Source: Cordylochernes scorpioides (lineage: Eukaryota; Arthropoda; Arachnida; Pseudoscorpiones; Chernetidae). Taken from it: DNA of 64,000 nt. The DNA lies in contig CP092865.1 of assembly GCA_030710605.1 (NCBI GenBank), positions 31,962,190-32,026,189 on the forward strand. The letters are read 5' to 3'. A program made the translations under genes and the position numbers. The notes beneath the pieces are model-generated. The model saw only the letters and a program-made list of their open reading frames with translations, did not search any database and had not been told where the DNA came from. Below, in pieces: positions 1-11,644 of this stretch (position 1 is the first letter of the stretch; each line of letters opens with the position of its first letter).

Positions 1-2050
1 CGGTCACAACAGAAAAAGGGCGCCCAAACAAGTAAGGTCGAAATTTGCTGATTGACCAGACCACTGCCAAACACTCCTTTTCCGTTGTTGAATAGTTTTT
101 CTCCGATTTGGACAGTGTTCGGGACGCATATGCAATTGGCTGTTCACACCCATCCCTTAGCTGTACCAAAACAGAACCAATACCAAAGCCACTCGCATCG
201 GTATGGACGTAAATTGGCGCGGCCTCATCGAAGTGGCCCAATACAGGTTCAGAAGTCAATGCCGATTTTAAATTATTAAACGAATCTTCTTGTCTGTCAT
301 TCCAACAGAATTGTTTTCCTTTCTTTAGTAATTCGTTCAGCGGCCCTGTTATGTCAGCAAAGCTCTTGATGAATCGGCGATAGTAGGAACAGAGACCCAA
401 AAAGCTTCTGACTTCGGATACATTCTTTGGTCTTGGAAAATTCCTCACTGCTTCTACTTTGTCTGGGTCCGGATAAATCCCATCTCCATCTATTAAGTGC
501 CCCAAAACCTTCATACGTCTAGATCCAAAATGACATTTTTCCAAATTAAGTGTGAGACCTGCTTTTGAAAGACAGTTCAGCACCATTTCCAATCGCAGTA
601 TATGCTCTTCCATTGTTTTAGAAAACACTATGATGTCATCCAGATAGCAGAGACAGATGTTCCACTTAAGTCCACGTAGAAGGTTGTCCATTATTCTTTC
701 AAAGGTCGCGGGGGCATTACACAACCCGAAGGGCATCACTTTAAATTCGAAGAGGCCGTCTGGGGTTACGAAAGCAGTCTTTTCACGGTCAGCTTCATCG
801 ACTTCGATCTGCCAATACCCTGATTTCAAGTCCATGGTAGAGAATACAGAAGCTCCCTTTAAAGAGTCGAGGGTGTCGTCAATTCTGGGTAACGGATATA
901 CGTCCTTTCTGGTTATTTTATTTAGGCGGCGGTAGTCCACGCAGAACCTCCAGGTTCCATCCTTTTTCTTAACTAAAACGACAGGAGATGACCAGGGACT
1001 ATCCGATGGTTTTACTATTCCTGATTTGAGCATCTTGTCCACCTCTGTTTGAATAACGCCCCTTTCATAAGGCGACACTCGATAGGGTCGTTGCCTAATA
1101 GGAGCATGATCTCCTGTGTCAATGCGATGTTTAACGTCCAAAGATGTTCTTTTTGGGCCTGCCTTCTGGAGCTCAAATACGCCTATGAACCTCCTAAGGA
1201 CATCAAGTAGTCGGTTCCTGTCTTCATGGGATAGGTCAGTATCCATAAGAGACACAAGCCTATCCAAGTCTCCAGTGTTTTGTGTGCTGCACTTGTCTTC
1301 TTTCTGGTTAAGATAATCGTCGTCTCCATCCAAGCAGCATACATAGCTGTTGTCTATAATAGATAATTCAGCCACTTTCATACCTTCAGGGATGATCTTA
1401 GCATAGTTAGTCCCATTCACCATCCAAACCTTGCCCCTTCCGTGGTTGAGACTAACAATAGAGGCAGGAATAACTATTTCCTTTTCCAACGTTAGACCCT
1501 TAGAACACGTAATGGCAACTTCCTGAACTCCCGGGACGTCGCTACAGACAACCGTTATCTGTTTGATTGAGTTAGGTGGAATAATGTTATCCTTCAAGGT
1601 ATGAAAGGTGTCCACTGGATGGGGTTCCTCTTTCATCGGGGCGTCCTTCAGGTAGAGTTCATCGTGCTCGCAGTTAATCTCAGCCTGAGTTAGTTTGAGA
1701 AAATCCCAACCAAGGATCACAAAATGACTGCACTGTGAAAGTACAAGGAACTCGAATGGTTGGGTTGGTTCATTTACTTTAATTCTTAAGACACACTTTC
1801 CTAAAGCCCTGACGCATTTGGAGTTAGCTACCCTTATAATTGGTCCTTTACTCGATAACATAGGGGTTCTTATGCGGCAACGGAAATCTTCTGATATAAC
1901 TGAATAGTCAGCTCCAGAGTCCACCAAGGCTAGTACTTCAGTTCCATTTATAGTTACGGTTATAAAGTTCTTCTTTAGTTTGGCAACAGTCGTCGTCGTC
2001 GGAGGATTTGAAATTTGTGCGGGTACGCAGGTCGCGGGATCTAGTTTCCC
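1..2050 (-). CDS. pol: Ty3/gypsy pol (protease, reverse transcriptase, RNase H), cut by window edge
   Basis: Minus-strand pol of an LTR retrotransposon, reading from about 2050 down to base 1 and continuing outside the window. The parts I translated were free of stops. Domains in order: an aspartic protease with VDSGADYSVIS near 1920-1890; a linker; a reverse transcriptase with KKDGTWRFCVDYRRLNK near 970-920, FGLCNAP near 730, and the catalytic YLDD at about 645-630; then the connection segment and the start of RNase H (HTDA near 205, reading on to the edge). The frame is -1 relative to gag, so expression by -1 frameshifting is likely, as in many gypsy elements. No integrase or 3' LTR lies in the window, so autonomy cannot be judged. 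Confidence 0.93.
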
Positions 2051-3201
2051 TCATTTCCTCTTGAAGATGAGCGGCTGTTCATCCTAGCAGGCGATCTTGA
2101 AGTTCGACGTCCTATGGATCGCCCTCTCCCTGGGTAGGGGGAGTCACTCCTAAGTCCACGATTGGGGGGTGACCATGAACCCGTTCCGTCCGCATTTGGC
2201 ATATAGTCTCCCAATGTCACTGGTCTTCTAGCATCTCTCCTTGTGCGAACATTGGCGAATATTTGTCGCCTCTCTCGACAATACCTGACGACGTGGCCAG
2301 GTCGCCCACAATGGAAGCATACTGGTCTGTCATCCGGTGTACGCCATTCCCGGGCTTTGGGCAAACTAGCGGAAGAGTTGTAAAAAGTTCTTCCAGCTTG
2401 ATCATACGTTGGGGCTGGTCTAGGTTGTTTCATCATAGGACTTGTAGTGGTCCTGGAAATCGGTGCTAGATTCTTCTTTACCTCTTCCCTTATTATTTCC
2501 TCTAGGGAATCTGTGGTATGCATGGGCTGAGCAAAGGCTCTCTGAACTTCCTCTTGGACGATCCTTCTAATCAAAGAAGAAAGATCGTCTTCCTCGCAAG
2601 CCATGGAGGTCACATTTGGGAGTCTCTCAAATTTTTTTGTCGTTATTCTTCGTTTCTTTAATAATTCTATTTTTCTGCACTGACTCAAGAACTGTTCCAC
2701 ATTATCAACGTCCCTGGCAATCAGTATTTGATAGACGTCCTCCGCCACTCCTTTCATTAAGTGTCCTAACTTGGTTTCATTGTCCATCCGGGGATCAATC
2801 AATTGGCACAAATAAAGCACGTCTTGAATGTAAGATTCAGAGGATTCGTTTGCCTTCTGTGCTCTAATCTTCAGAAGTCCCTCAGCCTTCTTTATCTCTT
2901 CTTCCTGTTGTCCGAAGGTTTCGCCGAGAGCCCTCTGAAAAACCTCCCAGGATGTTAGAACATCTTCATTATTCTCATACCACTGCCGTGCAGTTCCGGC
3001 CAAAAAGAATATGGCATTCGCCAAACACATAGGATTGTCCCATCTGTTATATTGAGCTATGCGCTTGTAATCTTTTAACCACCTCTGTGCGTCTTCACTT
3101 CCATCTCCGGAAAAGGTAGAAGGGCATTTTGGTTGCTGCAACGAGAAGTATGCTGAGGGGACTTGAGCTGGAGTTTCTTCTCCCGATTCGCTCTTTAGCA
3201 T
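2041..3201 (-). CDS. gag: Ty3/gypsy Gag (capsid plus one zinc knuckle)
   Basis: 386-residue Gag of the same element as the downstream pol. The N-terminal half has the retrotransposon gag/capsid pattern (FSGDGSEDAQRWLKDYKRIA near residue 30, then ARQWYENN, and the MKGVAEDVYQIL region). One CCHC zinc knuckle, CFHCGRPGHVVRYC, lies in the C-terminal quarter, followed by an Arg/Ser-rich tail ending in RSSSRGNEGN. The start ATG at 3201 is the first in frame and lies close to the leader. The uninterrupted frame suggests a fairly young insertion. Gag forms the cytoplasmic particle that packages element RNA. Confidence 0.92.
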   Translation of the reverse strand: MLKSESGEETPAQVPSAYFSLQQPKCPSTFSGDGSEDAQRWLKDYKRIAQYNRWDNPMCLANAIFFLAGTARQWYENNEDVLTSWEVFQRALGETFGQQEEEIKKAEGLLKIRAQKANESSESYIQDVLYLCQLIDPRMDNETKLGHLMKGVAEDVYQILIARDVDNVEQFLSQCRKIELLKKRRITTKKFERLPNVTSMACEEDDLSSLIRRIVQEEVQRAFAQPMHTTDSLEEIIREEVKKNLAPISRTTTSPMMKQPRPAPTYDQAGRTFYNSSASLPKAREWRTPDDRPVCFHCGRPGHVVRYCRERRQIFANVRTRRDARRPVTLGDYMPNADGTGSWSPPNRGLRSDSPYPGRGRSIGRRTSRSPARMNSRSSSRGNEGN

Positions 3202-3960
3202 GATTGGACTTGTTTGATGAAGTTCGGGCTCGGGTGGTAAACCAAATTGTGGCGATCTTTTCTTTAATTCTGTCGCTGATAAGCCACGGAATCACGAAGC
3301 AAACTCAAAAGTAAGTTTTATTCAACACACTGTCAAATAGAAAAAGCCGACAACAATTATATGCTTTATCCTAGCTTACTCTAGACAGTCAGCCAAATAA
3401 TAAAAACTAATTCTCAAAAATTTACATATTAGAAGGCGCAACAATTGACGCCAAATATTTACATAGATCCAAACAAAAAGAAAAATAATTAATAGAAAAA
3501 CTAGTTAGAACATTTACATATCTACAAAATAGTTGAATTAAAATACTTTGTGACAATATATATATATATATATATTTCAAATTTATTTAAATACTTTGTT
3601 TTACAATTAATTTTAATGCTTCGAAATCTTGAAACACAGTTCTAATGAACACTTGAAACACAGTTCAAATGAAAAAGATATATATCATTATCGTTCAAAA
3701 CACACTTTTAATTATCTTTTGTTTCGAAATTCGTTTTTAATCGATTTAGAGTTGGTGTGAAATTGAGATACTAGTGTGAAATATAGAGCAATGAAGCAAT
3801 CATGCTCCCAACGTCACGTTTCTTCTTGTTGTTCTTTCTTAAGGCATCTTGTTCCCGATCTCTGTCTCACTTCCTGGTTCGTCTGTCAATGATTCCAGTC
3901 TGCTAGTACATTGTATATCGCAGAATTACAATAAGAGCATCTTTCCATTTTGCTTAAATA
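3202..3960 (-). repeat. Gypsy leader and probable 5' LTR (limits unclear)
   Basis: Non-coding sequence upstream of gag. A minus-strand AATAAA lies near 3319-3324, as expected for the R region of a 5' LTR. A clean TG...CA boundary and a convincing tRNA primer-binding site could not be picked out. A short (TA)n run lies at 3559-3575. The other LTR is outside the window, so limits are guesses. No gene is seen here. Confidence 0.3.
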
Positions 3961-4169
3961 TATATTTTCCAGTCTATCAACAAAGTGCATTGACTTATCT
4001 CAATGGATTTCTCATAACATCAGCTTATACAGAGGGTGTTCCATTTTTAAAATACCGATTTTAGTGCTTTATTAAAAATAATTTATTAATGTTTGTACAA
4101 CACTTTGTTTTCTATATGTAAGCCTTGACGTTTAGCAACAGCTTGCATCGATGTTTCCAGAAAATAAGG

Positions 4170-4740
4170 CTTCGTCTTAGAATATCTTTATCAAGATCAT
4201 ACCAACAATCCTTAACACAACTTTCCAGAGACCCTCTAGCGTCTTCGGTTTTTTAGATTTAAGAGCCGTTTTCAGCAAGCCAAAAAGACAAAAATCTATA
4301 GTGGCCAAGTCTGGAGATTTTGCAGGGATGTGCTTAAAAGGGATGTACGAAATTTTGGTTTCAACCATATTTTTGTCTGGGTATTGACGTATATGACTCG
4401 TGGCCTTATCCTGATGCAATCACACGGATCTTGAGTCCCTACAAATACGGGACCTCATTGTCGAATAATGGGTCTAAGGCAAGTCTTTGGTATATTTTCG
4501 AATTTATCTTGACATTTGGGTCCACCTTCTTTATTGGAAGCTTATCTTTGTAGCAGAAACCTGCAACGATCATGAAGCCCTTTGAGAAATTTTCCTTGCA
4601 TTACTTGGCCCAGATCTGAAAGGTGTTTATTTGAGAATTAGCGTAATAAATGGCACGGGGTTTGTTGCTATCGTTGAGGTAAACTCATACCTCATCCAGT
4701 GTAACAACATTCTTCCATATCGATTTCAATTACTACGTTA
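4170..4740 (-). pseudogene. Mariner-like transposase relic
   Basis: Conceptual minus-strand translation, with several frameshifts and stops, gives mariner-transposase pieces in order: VVTLDEV.VYLNDSNKPRAIYY near 4715-4645 (first catalytic Asp), a KGFMIVAG-like stretch near 4580, HQDKATSH near 4415 (second Asp), then IPAKSPDLATIDFCLFGLLK near 4340-4270 (third acidic position) and LEGLWKVV near 4240. The reading frame changes at least twice, so the copy is dead. The N-terminal DNA-binding part is missing or unrecognisable. Confidence 0.72.
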
Positions 4741-5205
4741 ATAACGGAGTTCGAACATTTTATTTCTAAATTTACAAACTTTCTCCTCTTTATCGAACCT
4801 AGCGAAATGCATAAATTATTCAATGAAAGTAAAATACAAAATTTTACTCTCATTTAATAATATTGTTGTCCGTTATCATTTATAAAAGGTTGTTAGATTC
4901 CTCTTTTTTTATTAAAATAAAGAATAAGATATAAAAGGATTAATTCAACTTTATTATTAGAAATACAAAAAGTAACAACACAACTCGTTTGATGCGCGCG
5001 CGTCTCGTGAAGTCACTCGGCTCCGCGCAACGGGCAAACAATTTATCGCTTTTCTCCCTTTCTTATTTTATATTACAAAGCTTTTAAAGTTGAAAAAAAG
5101 TTGTAACGTCATTTCTATTGTAGTAACTGAAACGATGGTGCAATTAAAACTAGTTTAGGTGCCATAATTACCAATGTAAGCATACAATTATGCATGAATT
5201 GTGTT
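4741..5205. other. AT-rich spacer, no gene seen
   Basis: No coding signal recognised. A short GC-rich patch with alternating CG (gatgcgcgcgcgtctcg) lies at 4991-5035. It could be part of an unidentified LTR or transposon end. Confidence 0.3.
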
Positions 5206-5209
5206 TGTA

Positions 5210-5690
5210 TAGGTTTCATATACCATTTTGTGAGGTGGAGTTCCATGCCTGTTGCAGTTGATCAGTAAAATCAGCCAATATACGTGCTAGTGGTGGATGG
5301 CGCTGGTGTTAATGGCCAATAATATTTCATATGTATTCAATGGAGAAAGATGTGATTTTGAAGGCCAACAGAACATGACTTTATCTAAAGCATGTTGAGT
5401 AATAGCTGTGATAAACAGACGAGCGTTGTTATATTCGTGAATGTCATGATAATAGTGCTAATAATAGCAACATAACGAGTTCATTAACAAATCTGTGATA
5501 AAAGTTTTATGTCAAAATGTTTGGGTTTACGTCTAGAACAAATGTTGTCTGGTGTAAATCCAATGTTCCTGCCTCGTAAACAGATTGGTTCTAAGCGCTC
5601 AACTAACCACCTTCTAACCAACATGTGTCCATCACTGAAACAGCCCGAAACGGCTCTAATATTAAAATGTAACATCTCTACATTCCTACC
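5210..5690 (-). pseudogene. Tc1-like transposase relic
   Basis: Two conceptual minus-strand blocks in the order expected for a Tc1-family transposase. At 5670-5540 RAVSGCFSDGHMLVRRWL and LEPICLRGRNIGFTPD resemble the segment between the first and second catalytic Asp of Tc1 proteins common in spiders. At 5445-5215 NNARLFITAITQHAL (the DNARPH region) is followed by CWPSKSHLSPLNTYEIL (the WPARSPDLSPIEHVWDLL region) and LINCNRHGTPPHKM. Key residues and frames are lost, so this is a fossil. Confidence 0.65.
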
Positions 5691-5844
5691 TCCAATTAAT
5701 CTCTAGCTAAACTACTGATGTCGCAGATAGCGATTATCTGAAGTTAGAGAAATGAGCGCTATTAGAAGACTATCTCAGAGCTGTCCCTCAAGTAATCGAT
5801 TTCTTATAGTTCCTCGTGTTACTCTGGTGCTAAGAGAAGCTAGA

Positions 5845-6033
5845 ATATATATAGGAAAATAAAACATTAAGATACGAATGTTTCTTTTATACAAAAAACA
5901 AATTTCTACCGCCCTTACTGCGACCGAAAAATATATTGGGAGGGATTGGCTTATCGCAGTAAGGACAGTTGAAGTTTGTTTTATGTATAAAAGAAACATT
6001 GGTGCCTTAATGTTTTCCTTTCCTAATATATAG
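5845..6033. repeat. Foldback (palindromic) repeat
   Basis: Inverted arms of about 80 bp: ggaaaataaaacattaag, then gaatgtttcttttatac and cttactgcg on the left (5850-5930), mirrored on the right (5955-6030). The TTACTGC core resembles one end of a foldback family found elsewhere in this window (18.2, 29.7, 41.6 and 60.2 kb). No coding capacity. Confidence 0.6.
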
Positions 6034-6488
6034 ATGGCGCGCTATTGCTTTATAGAAGCTAGAATATCTGCGACGGATAGAATAGGCGACCACAGCAATG
6101 CGGTGAACACGGCAATATTTCCTCTCAGTAATGGCCCATGTGCGACCAGACTCCAGGTTTTTCTGAGACAATATGATTGCCTACAAATATGCACAGAGAA
6201 TACTTCTCTTCTAAGTCTTTCTGGAATATCGCAAAAATAAATTCCATAACCCTAATACATGGGCTGGTTCAAACTCAGTGATCTAATGATACTGCCTTTT
6301 TCGTTTCCCTTAAAAACAAAATGGTGGCATATTAGTTTTGCATATGCCATCTCGAATCCGTGTATAGCGCTATCTTCAGCGTGGGGCTTGGTTCCCTGCT
6401 GACAAAAATTTCACAGAATTTTTTTACATAATTCTAACACACAACTATCAAATTATGTCATTTAATGTAAAATATAGAATGTTAACAT
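6034..6488. other. Spacer, no gene seen
   Basis: No recognisable coding or repeat family. Short reading frames here look like chance. Confidence 0.3.
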
Positions 6489-6712
6489 GTTGCCTTGGCC
6501 TTCAAGATCACCAGAACTTTCTTTAATCGAGAACATAAAATACACTTTTGGACGACAACTCCAGAGCCATCCACATCAAGCAGGTGCCTTTATTGATTTG
6601 ACCGAGAAAGTGCAACAGATATAGGACTAAAATGTCCAAAATGATATACGACGACACCTGTATAACACAATACATGCACGTTTGCCTGATTGCATTGATA
6701 ATCATGTCGACT
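6489..6712 (+). pseudogene. Tc1-like transposase C-terminal fragment
   Basis: Plus-strand translation gives CCWPSRSPELSLIENIKYTF (the PDLSPIENVW block with the last catalytic Glu), then GRQLQSHP, LTEKVQQI, and NDIRRHLYNTMHARLIALI, which is the usual C-terminus of this Tc1 group. An in-frame stop follows VQQI. The 5' three quarters are absent. Confidence 0.7.
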
Positions 6713-6912
6713 ACGGGGGTTAATGATGTAACACCGTTTTAAAATTTGAAGGAACATTATCAAACTTGTGGCTTTAGAGGCTTAATCAAATGAAAATGCT
6801 TCCTATATATTTTTGCCTCGCACCAAGATGCCGTTTGTATCCTTTGTCTAATTAGAGCGGAACAAGACAATTAACAAGTGACAATCATCTAAAGTTGGCG
6901 CTTTATTACGTG

Positions 6913-7278
6913 TTAATAGATGAAATGAGCGAAATAAGTGGGACTATAGCCTCCGACCTTTGCCGTCACAAAGATCCTTGGCGCAGTGGATGCCACTCTT
7001 GCGAAACGACCCGCTCCACACACAATCCATGTCCGGTCTGGACGACACCGACTTTTAGACCGATTCGCTGCCGACCGAAGCACTCGTTTCTGTTTCTCTC
7101 CGAGACACTCTGAACGAGGCTTCTTTAAAGATTTCTCGTTCCTCACGTTCAAGCGGTCTCTAGGTCGTCGTTGACTTCTCGACGAGGTGTTCGGCCATGG
7201 TTCATCCATTCCCACCCACATCATCGAATAGTGACACCGCATCTGTCCAAATGTCGAGTGATCCTCAAATTTAACCAA
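6913..7278 (-). CDS. Unidentified 121-codon open frame
   Basis: An uninterrupted minus-strand frame in a patch richer in GC than its surroundings (about 6950-7220). It is basic (Arg/Lys-rich middle, RSQRRPRDRLNVRNEKSLKK) and has no motif I recognise. The opposite strand is also open in places, so this may be a relic of an unknown element or chance. No function is proposed. Confidence 0.2.
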   Translation of the reverse strand: MVKFEDHSTFGQMRCHYSMMWVGMDEPWPNTSSRSQRRPRDRLNVRNEKSLKKPRSECLGEKQKRVLRSAANRSKSRCRPDRTWIVCGAGRFARVASTAPRIFVTAKVGGYSPTYFAHFIY

Positions 7279-7572
7279 CCAGCTTCTTTTAGCCCAACTT
7301 CTGGTTTTCTCTCAAATGATTACACATGCGCACAGTATGCACGAACCTATTTTCGAGGCATAGTTACTGTCTGTGTGAGTAGACGGTGTGATATTTGCAT
7401 ATATTTCATGACCTGTAATTGAAATATCTCATCTTTAATATATCTGAGAGCCCAACAGTTAATATGCGTTGAAGCGCGCGCGCGTTACATACGCTGATGG
7501 TCACCCAAATTGCAACATCAAGAAAGACAAGAGATATCACAACAAATTTTATTTTGTAGATAACATGTTGAC

Positions 7573-8822
7573 CAAGTATCAAATGATTAAATTTAAAGAC
7601 TTCTGCGGAGTGTGGTTCCTGCCAGAATCAGTAGCCAGAGTAGCCATCATTGTTGGAGATCACCGCTGCCACACGCCTCGGCATTGATTCAAAGAGACTT
7701 TGGATGTGTTCTTGGGGTACAGCAGACCAAGCAGCTTCCACACGTCGTTGCCAAAGTGGATCTGGTGTGGCAGATGTGGATGTAATCTAGGTCAATCGTT
7801 GAGCAACCATGGACCACATGTTTTTTTTTTTATCGGCGAAAGTTCCGGAGAGCGAGCCGGCCAGGGAAGCAATTAAATCTGGCGATTGACGAAGAACCTT
7901 TGGACAATGCGTGCCACGTGTGGTCGCACATTATCCTGATAAAATATGGCTGTGGGTAAGGTAAGGAAGGACAACTGGCTCCAACACCTCGGTGATGTAG
8001 CGTTGGCTGTTTAAAGTACCGACACTACGTACTAGAGGAATGCGAGAGTGATATCCAATACAGCCCAATACCATAATACCCGGTGCTGAACCAATGTGGC
8101 GGTGCATAACGCAGCTGTTCAGCATCCTCTCTCCACGGTGTCTCCAGACTCGAATCCGACCATCGTGGTGTTGTAGACAGAAGCGTACTCGTCAGTAAAG
8201 ACAATTTCATTCCATTCTGCCGTCCATATCCTTCTTTCATTGCACCATTGGCGGCGGAGACGTCTGTGGTTCTGCGTCAATGGTAAACGAAGCAATGGAC
8301 GTCTTGCGGACAGACCACTCTGCTGTAAACGGCGTCGAATGATACGCGCAGACACTGGATGATGCGTTACAGTCTGAATGCACTGTGCTACGGTTCGTGA
8401 TGTGACTGAGCGATCTGTCACTGCTATGTGCACAATTTGCCTGTCAGCACGTGAAGTGATGCACTGAGGTAGATGCGATCGAACACGTCGGTCAGTCGTA
8501 CCTTCCAGCATCCAACGACCACATATCCGCAATACAGTTGTTTGGTTTCGTCCAACATGACTACCGATTTCCCTGAAAGATGATCCACAATCTCGGTAGG
8601 CCACTATCCTTCCTCTGTCGAACTCGGATACTTGATCAAAAGATGATCGCTGTTTTCTACGAGGCATTATTGATCGTTAAAAAAAAAAAAAGAAAAACAC
8701 CATTGCCCAACTTGAAATCGTCGAAATATCCAAGCCTTAAATAGTGCTTTGAAGTGGAACCACAGGCACGCGTGATTTGCGACTTCGCTGAAATTCTAAT
8801 CATTTGCATATCTCACCTCCGC
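7573..8822 (-). mobile_element. Tc1-like element with imperfect TIRs
   Basis: Element with a minus-strand transposase relic. Its ends match as diverged inverted repeats of about 50 bp: caaatgatt and gtggttcc on the left (7579-7623) recur inverted near 8810 and 8762. The target TA was not fixed exactly. Confidence 0.55.
7630..8667 (-). pseudogene. Tc1-like transposase, frameshifted
   Basis: Starts at an ATG at 8667. The first 160 codons or so are intact: bipartite helix-turn-helix (FDRGRIVAYRDCGSSFREIG, then a second HTH near residues 80-115), LSARRPLLRLPLTQNHR, then EIVFTDEYASVYN carrying the first catalytic Asp. Frameshifts follow near 8240 and 8120. The rest is readable in other frames: GIMVLGCIGYHSRIPLV, LNSQRYITEVLEPVVLPYL, a DNVRPHVARIVQRF-like block and WPARSP. 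A 12-base T run at 7820-7832 sits inside the last catalytic block. The ending, PRRVAAVISN, is typical. Inactive. Confidence 0.85.
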
Positions 8823-9090
8823 TAAAGCATGTTGTAAAATTCATGTTATTAGCATGCTTCTTTCAGCGTGTTGCATTTACAGTGGCCAGCAGTTTATTTC
8901 TTTCAAATAAATAATTTCATAATTCGTATCTTCTGTCGGAACGTTTCTACATATCAAATTTTGTAAATTTGTATCCACATATATCCAATCAATCAATGTA
9001 TTTATTAAAATCTCTTAAGAGAGATTAAACAAATAAATCGAAAAATAAAGGGGAATGATATTAGAACAAACAAAGTTATTGGGAAAATAT
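8823..9090. other. AT-rich spacer
   Basis: No gene or repeat recognised. It directly precedes the solo LTR. Confidence 0.3.
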
Positions 9091-9602
9091 TGTTACGTAG
9101 AATATAATCAAAGCTCATTCCAGAATAGAATGTTTTAGAAGGTTCGAGAATAATTTAGAAAAACCGGAGAACAACTGTTTGACCATTTTAAAGCGATTGC
9201 GCAAGGCTTAGTGATTGGCTGACCAACCTTAAGTGTTCTGGAAAGATCTACTCCGGGATATATAGGGATGAGGAACTCATGCCGGTGATAAGAAGAAGAA
9301 GGAAGCTACGTGGTGGACTCCAAGCAAGCGCGAGCTGCTGTCTTAAGAGGTCAGACTGCTGCTTACCACCGTCGCCGGTGTAATTCGTGGAAAACTCTAG
9401 ATGGTTCTACCAACTTCTGTCTCCTGTTCTGCTCCTGTTTTCCTTCACTGTGCTGCAGTTGGTAAGTTTGTAACTGCTGTTTTCTTTATTGTTGTTTTAT
9501 TTTGCATTCTTCTGTAATTGATTTATTGATTAGGCTTATATAAAGTCAAAAGATACTTTGTACACACGGAAGTTATTCTTTGTCAAGCACAACGACGCAA
9601 CA
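9091..9602 (+). repeat. Solo LTR (gypsy type)
   Basis: 512 bp starting TGTTACGTAG and ending ACGACGCAACA, a TG...CA pair with short terminal complementarity, flanked on both sides by ATAT (9087-9090 and 9603-9606), the 4-bp target duplication expected for a gypsy integrase. A TATA-like ATATATA lies at 9258-9264. No internal region or second LTR is near, so it probably arose by LTR-LTR recombination. Confidence 0.75.
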
Positions 9603-10055
9603 ATATGCACTTATTAAACTATATTTATTATTTTCATCCATATATCCTTAATTCTCTCTTAATTCGTCCTTTTTTTCTTTTTCAGAGATTTATATTAGTA
9701 GATGGACCCTGCTTCACAAGAGCTCTGTTCAGGTTAATATTTTTTTAAAAATATTTAATCTATTTACATTTATTGTGGCAAAGACACCTGGAGTTTCCTT
9801 ACTTCAAAAATTGAAAATCTGATCACACTTAAAGAAATATAAAGCTGACCTAGATATTCGAATGTTTAATGAGTTTATAAGTTATTTAAATATATAATTA
9901 CTTATTTTTTATTTCACTAAAATATCTACCTTCTTTTCAGAATCTAAGCCTATCTAAATCGTTAATTTGTGACCAATATATATAAAGATATAATCTGAAT
10001 CCTACATCTAAATCATGGACAACATGCTAGGCTCCGTCTGTTTGGAGAAAGACAT
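9603..10055. other. AT-rich spacer
   Basis: No coding signal. The sequence is simple and T-rich. Confidence 0.3.
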
Positions 10056-10385
10056 AAATTATGACCGATTTTCATCACCTGTCCACCCCATACAAACTTA
10101 GCCCATTGAACTTAAAATCCTGTCTAATTCTAATGATAGAAATCTTAATCAGAATTGTATCTAATTCCCGACAGCAGGCTAGCCCCCATCTGCTAGGAGA
10201 TAGACATGGATTATGGCCGATTTTTATCATTTCTCCACCCCCATACAAACCTAGCTCATTGAACCGAAAATCCCGTCTACTTCTACTGATAGAAATCTAA
10301 ATCATAATGATGTCTAAAACCTACAGCAGATTAGCCTTCATCTGCTAGGAGATAGACATGAATTATAACCGATTTTTATCACCTA
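10056..10385 (+). repeat. Tandem repeat, ~148-bp unit, about 2.2 copies
   Basis: Unit marked by ccgattttcatcacct, ccatacaaac and tagcycattgaac, recurring at about 10070, 10218 and 10365. The third unit is cut by the Helitron terminus at 10386. Confidence 0.7.
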
Positions 10386-11644
10386 CTAGACGAATGACCC
10401 GGGCAACGCCTGGGTTTTACCCGATTAAATGTTTTTATTCAAATACTATTCGTTACAATTATAAAATTGGCACCGTGGACGTTACTTTTGTGAAATGTCC
10501 CGCTCCAAACTTTACAGTCAGATTAGTTACGATATACACATGTGTAAATCTTCAAATCGAGCGAGCGTCTATAAATATTTCGATTTAAATCAAGTATTCT
10601 AATTATTAAGCGAAAAAAAATATTATTAATAAAATTTGAGAAGATATCGATTTTAAACGTATTTATAACCTTGATAGAGGGCGCTGTTCGTGAGCTAAGC
10701 AGAATATAAATAAATAAATACCAAATACCAAATATTTCGAATTAGAGCAGTTATTTTAAACGGCGAATTAGATCAGTTATATCTAATAATGAAAATATAT
10801 ATAAATAAATAAAACATACCAAATATTTCAAGAGCAGTTATTAAGCTACGCTTGGCATCATAAATGTTCGCATGTAAAGCTATTTCAGGCCTTACATATT
10901 TCTAACAACCTTTTTGAAATAGGTTTTTGAAACATGGAAATTATAATACTTCAAATAAATAGAAATAGAGTGAACACAAATAAAACATACCAAATATTTC
11001 GATTTAGAGCAGTTATTTTAAACGGCGAATTAGATCAGTTATATCTAAAAATGAAAATATATATAAATAAATAAAACATACCAAATATTTCAAGAGCAGT
11101 TATTTTAAACGACGAATTAGATCAGTTATATCTAAAAATGAAAATATATAAATAAATAAAACCTACCAAATATTTCAAATTAGAGCAGTTATTATATAAA
11201 TATTTATATTATATGTGTTATTAAGCGAACTATTTTAAACGACGAATTAGATCAGTTATATCTAAAAATTAAAATATATAAATAAATAAATACCAAATAT
11301 TTCGAATTAGAGCAGTTATTTTAAATTAGATCAGTTATATCTAAAAATGAAAATATATATAAATAAATAAAACATACCAAATATTTCAAGAGCAGTTATT
11401 TTAAACGACGAATTAGATCAGTTATATCTAAAAATGAAAATATATAAATAAATAAAACCTAACAAATATTTCAAATTAGAGCAGTTATTATATAAATATT
11501 TATATTATATGTGTTATATTTTTTTACCTATGTATGGAAATTTTGGTTTGAATTAGTGAACTACTGCGAAATTGTATACCGGACATACAAACCAACCAAC
11601 AAACAAACAAACATACAAACATTTATTTTTATATATATAGAAGA
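10386..11644 (-). mobile_element. Non-autonomous Helitron, minus orientation
   Basis: On the minus strand the element starts TCTTCTATATATATAAAA at 11644, followed by a TTTG-rich stretch typical of Helitron 5' ends, and stops with a GC-rich hairpin (gttttacccg / cccgggcaacgc side), then CGTCTAG at 10386. It is flanked by A and T, as expected for insertion between A and T. There is no Rep/helicase ORF. The body is AT-rich tandem repeats, so it would depend on enzymes made elsewhere. Confidence 0.78.
10690..11530. repeat. AT-rich internal tandem repeats of the Helitron
   Basis: Irregular direct repeats with the recurring words agagcagttatt, gaattagatcagtt, atatctaaaaatgaaaa and accaaatatttc at about 10740, 10990, 11090, 11230, 11300 and 11390. 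Unit length varies between about 90 and 240 bp. No coding capacity. Confidence 0.75.

Noticed and set aside
6913-7278. A basic 121-codon host gene
   Set aside because: Not called as a gene with a function: no motif, no splice or promoter support, and both strands are open over part of it.
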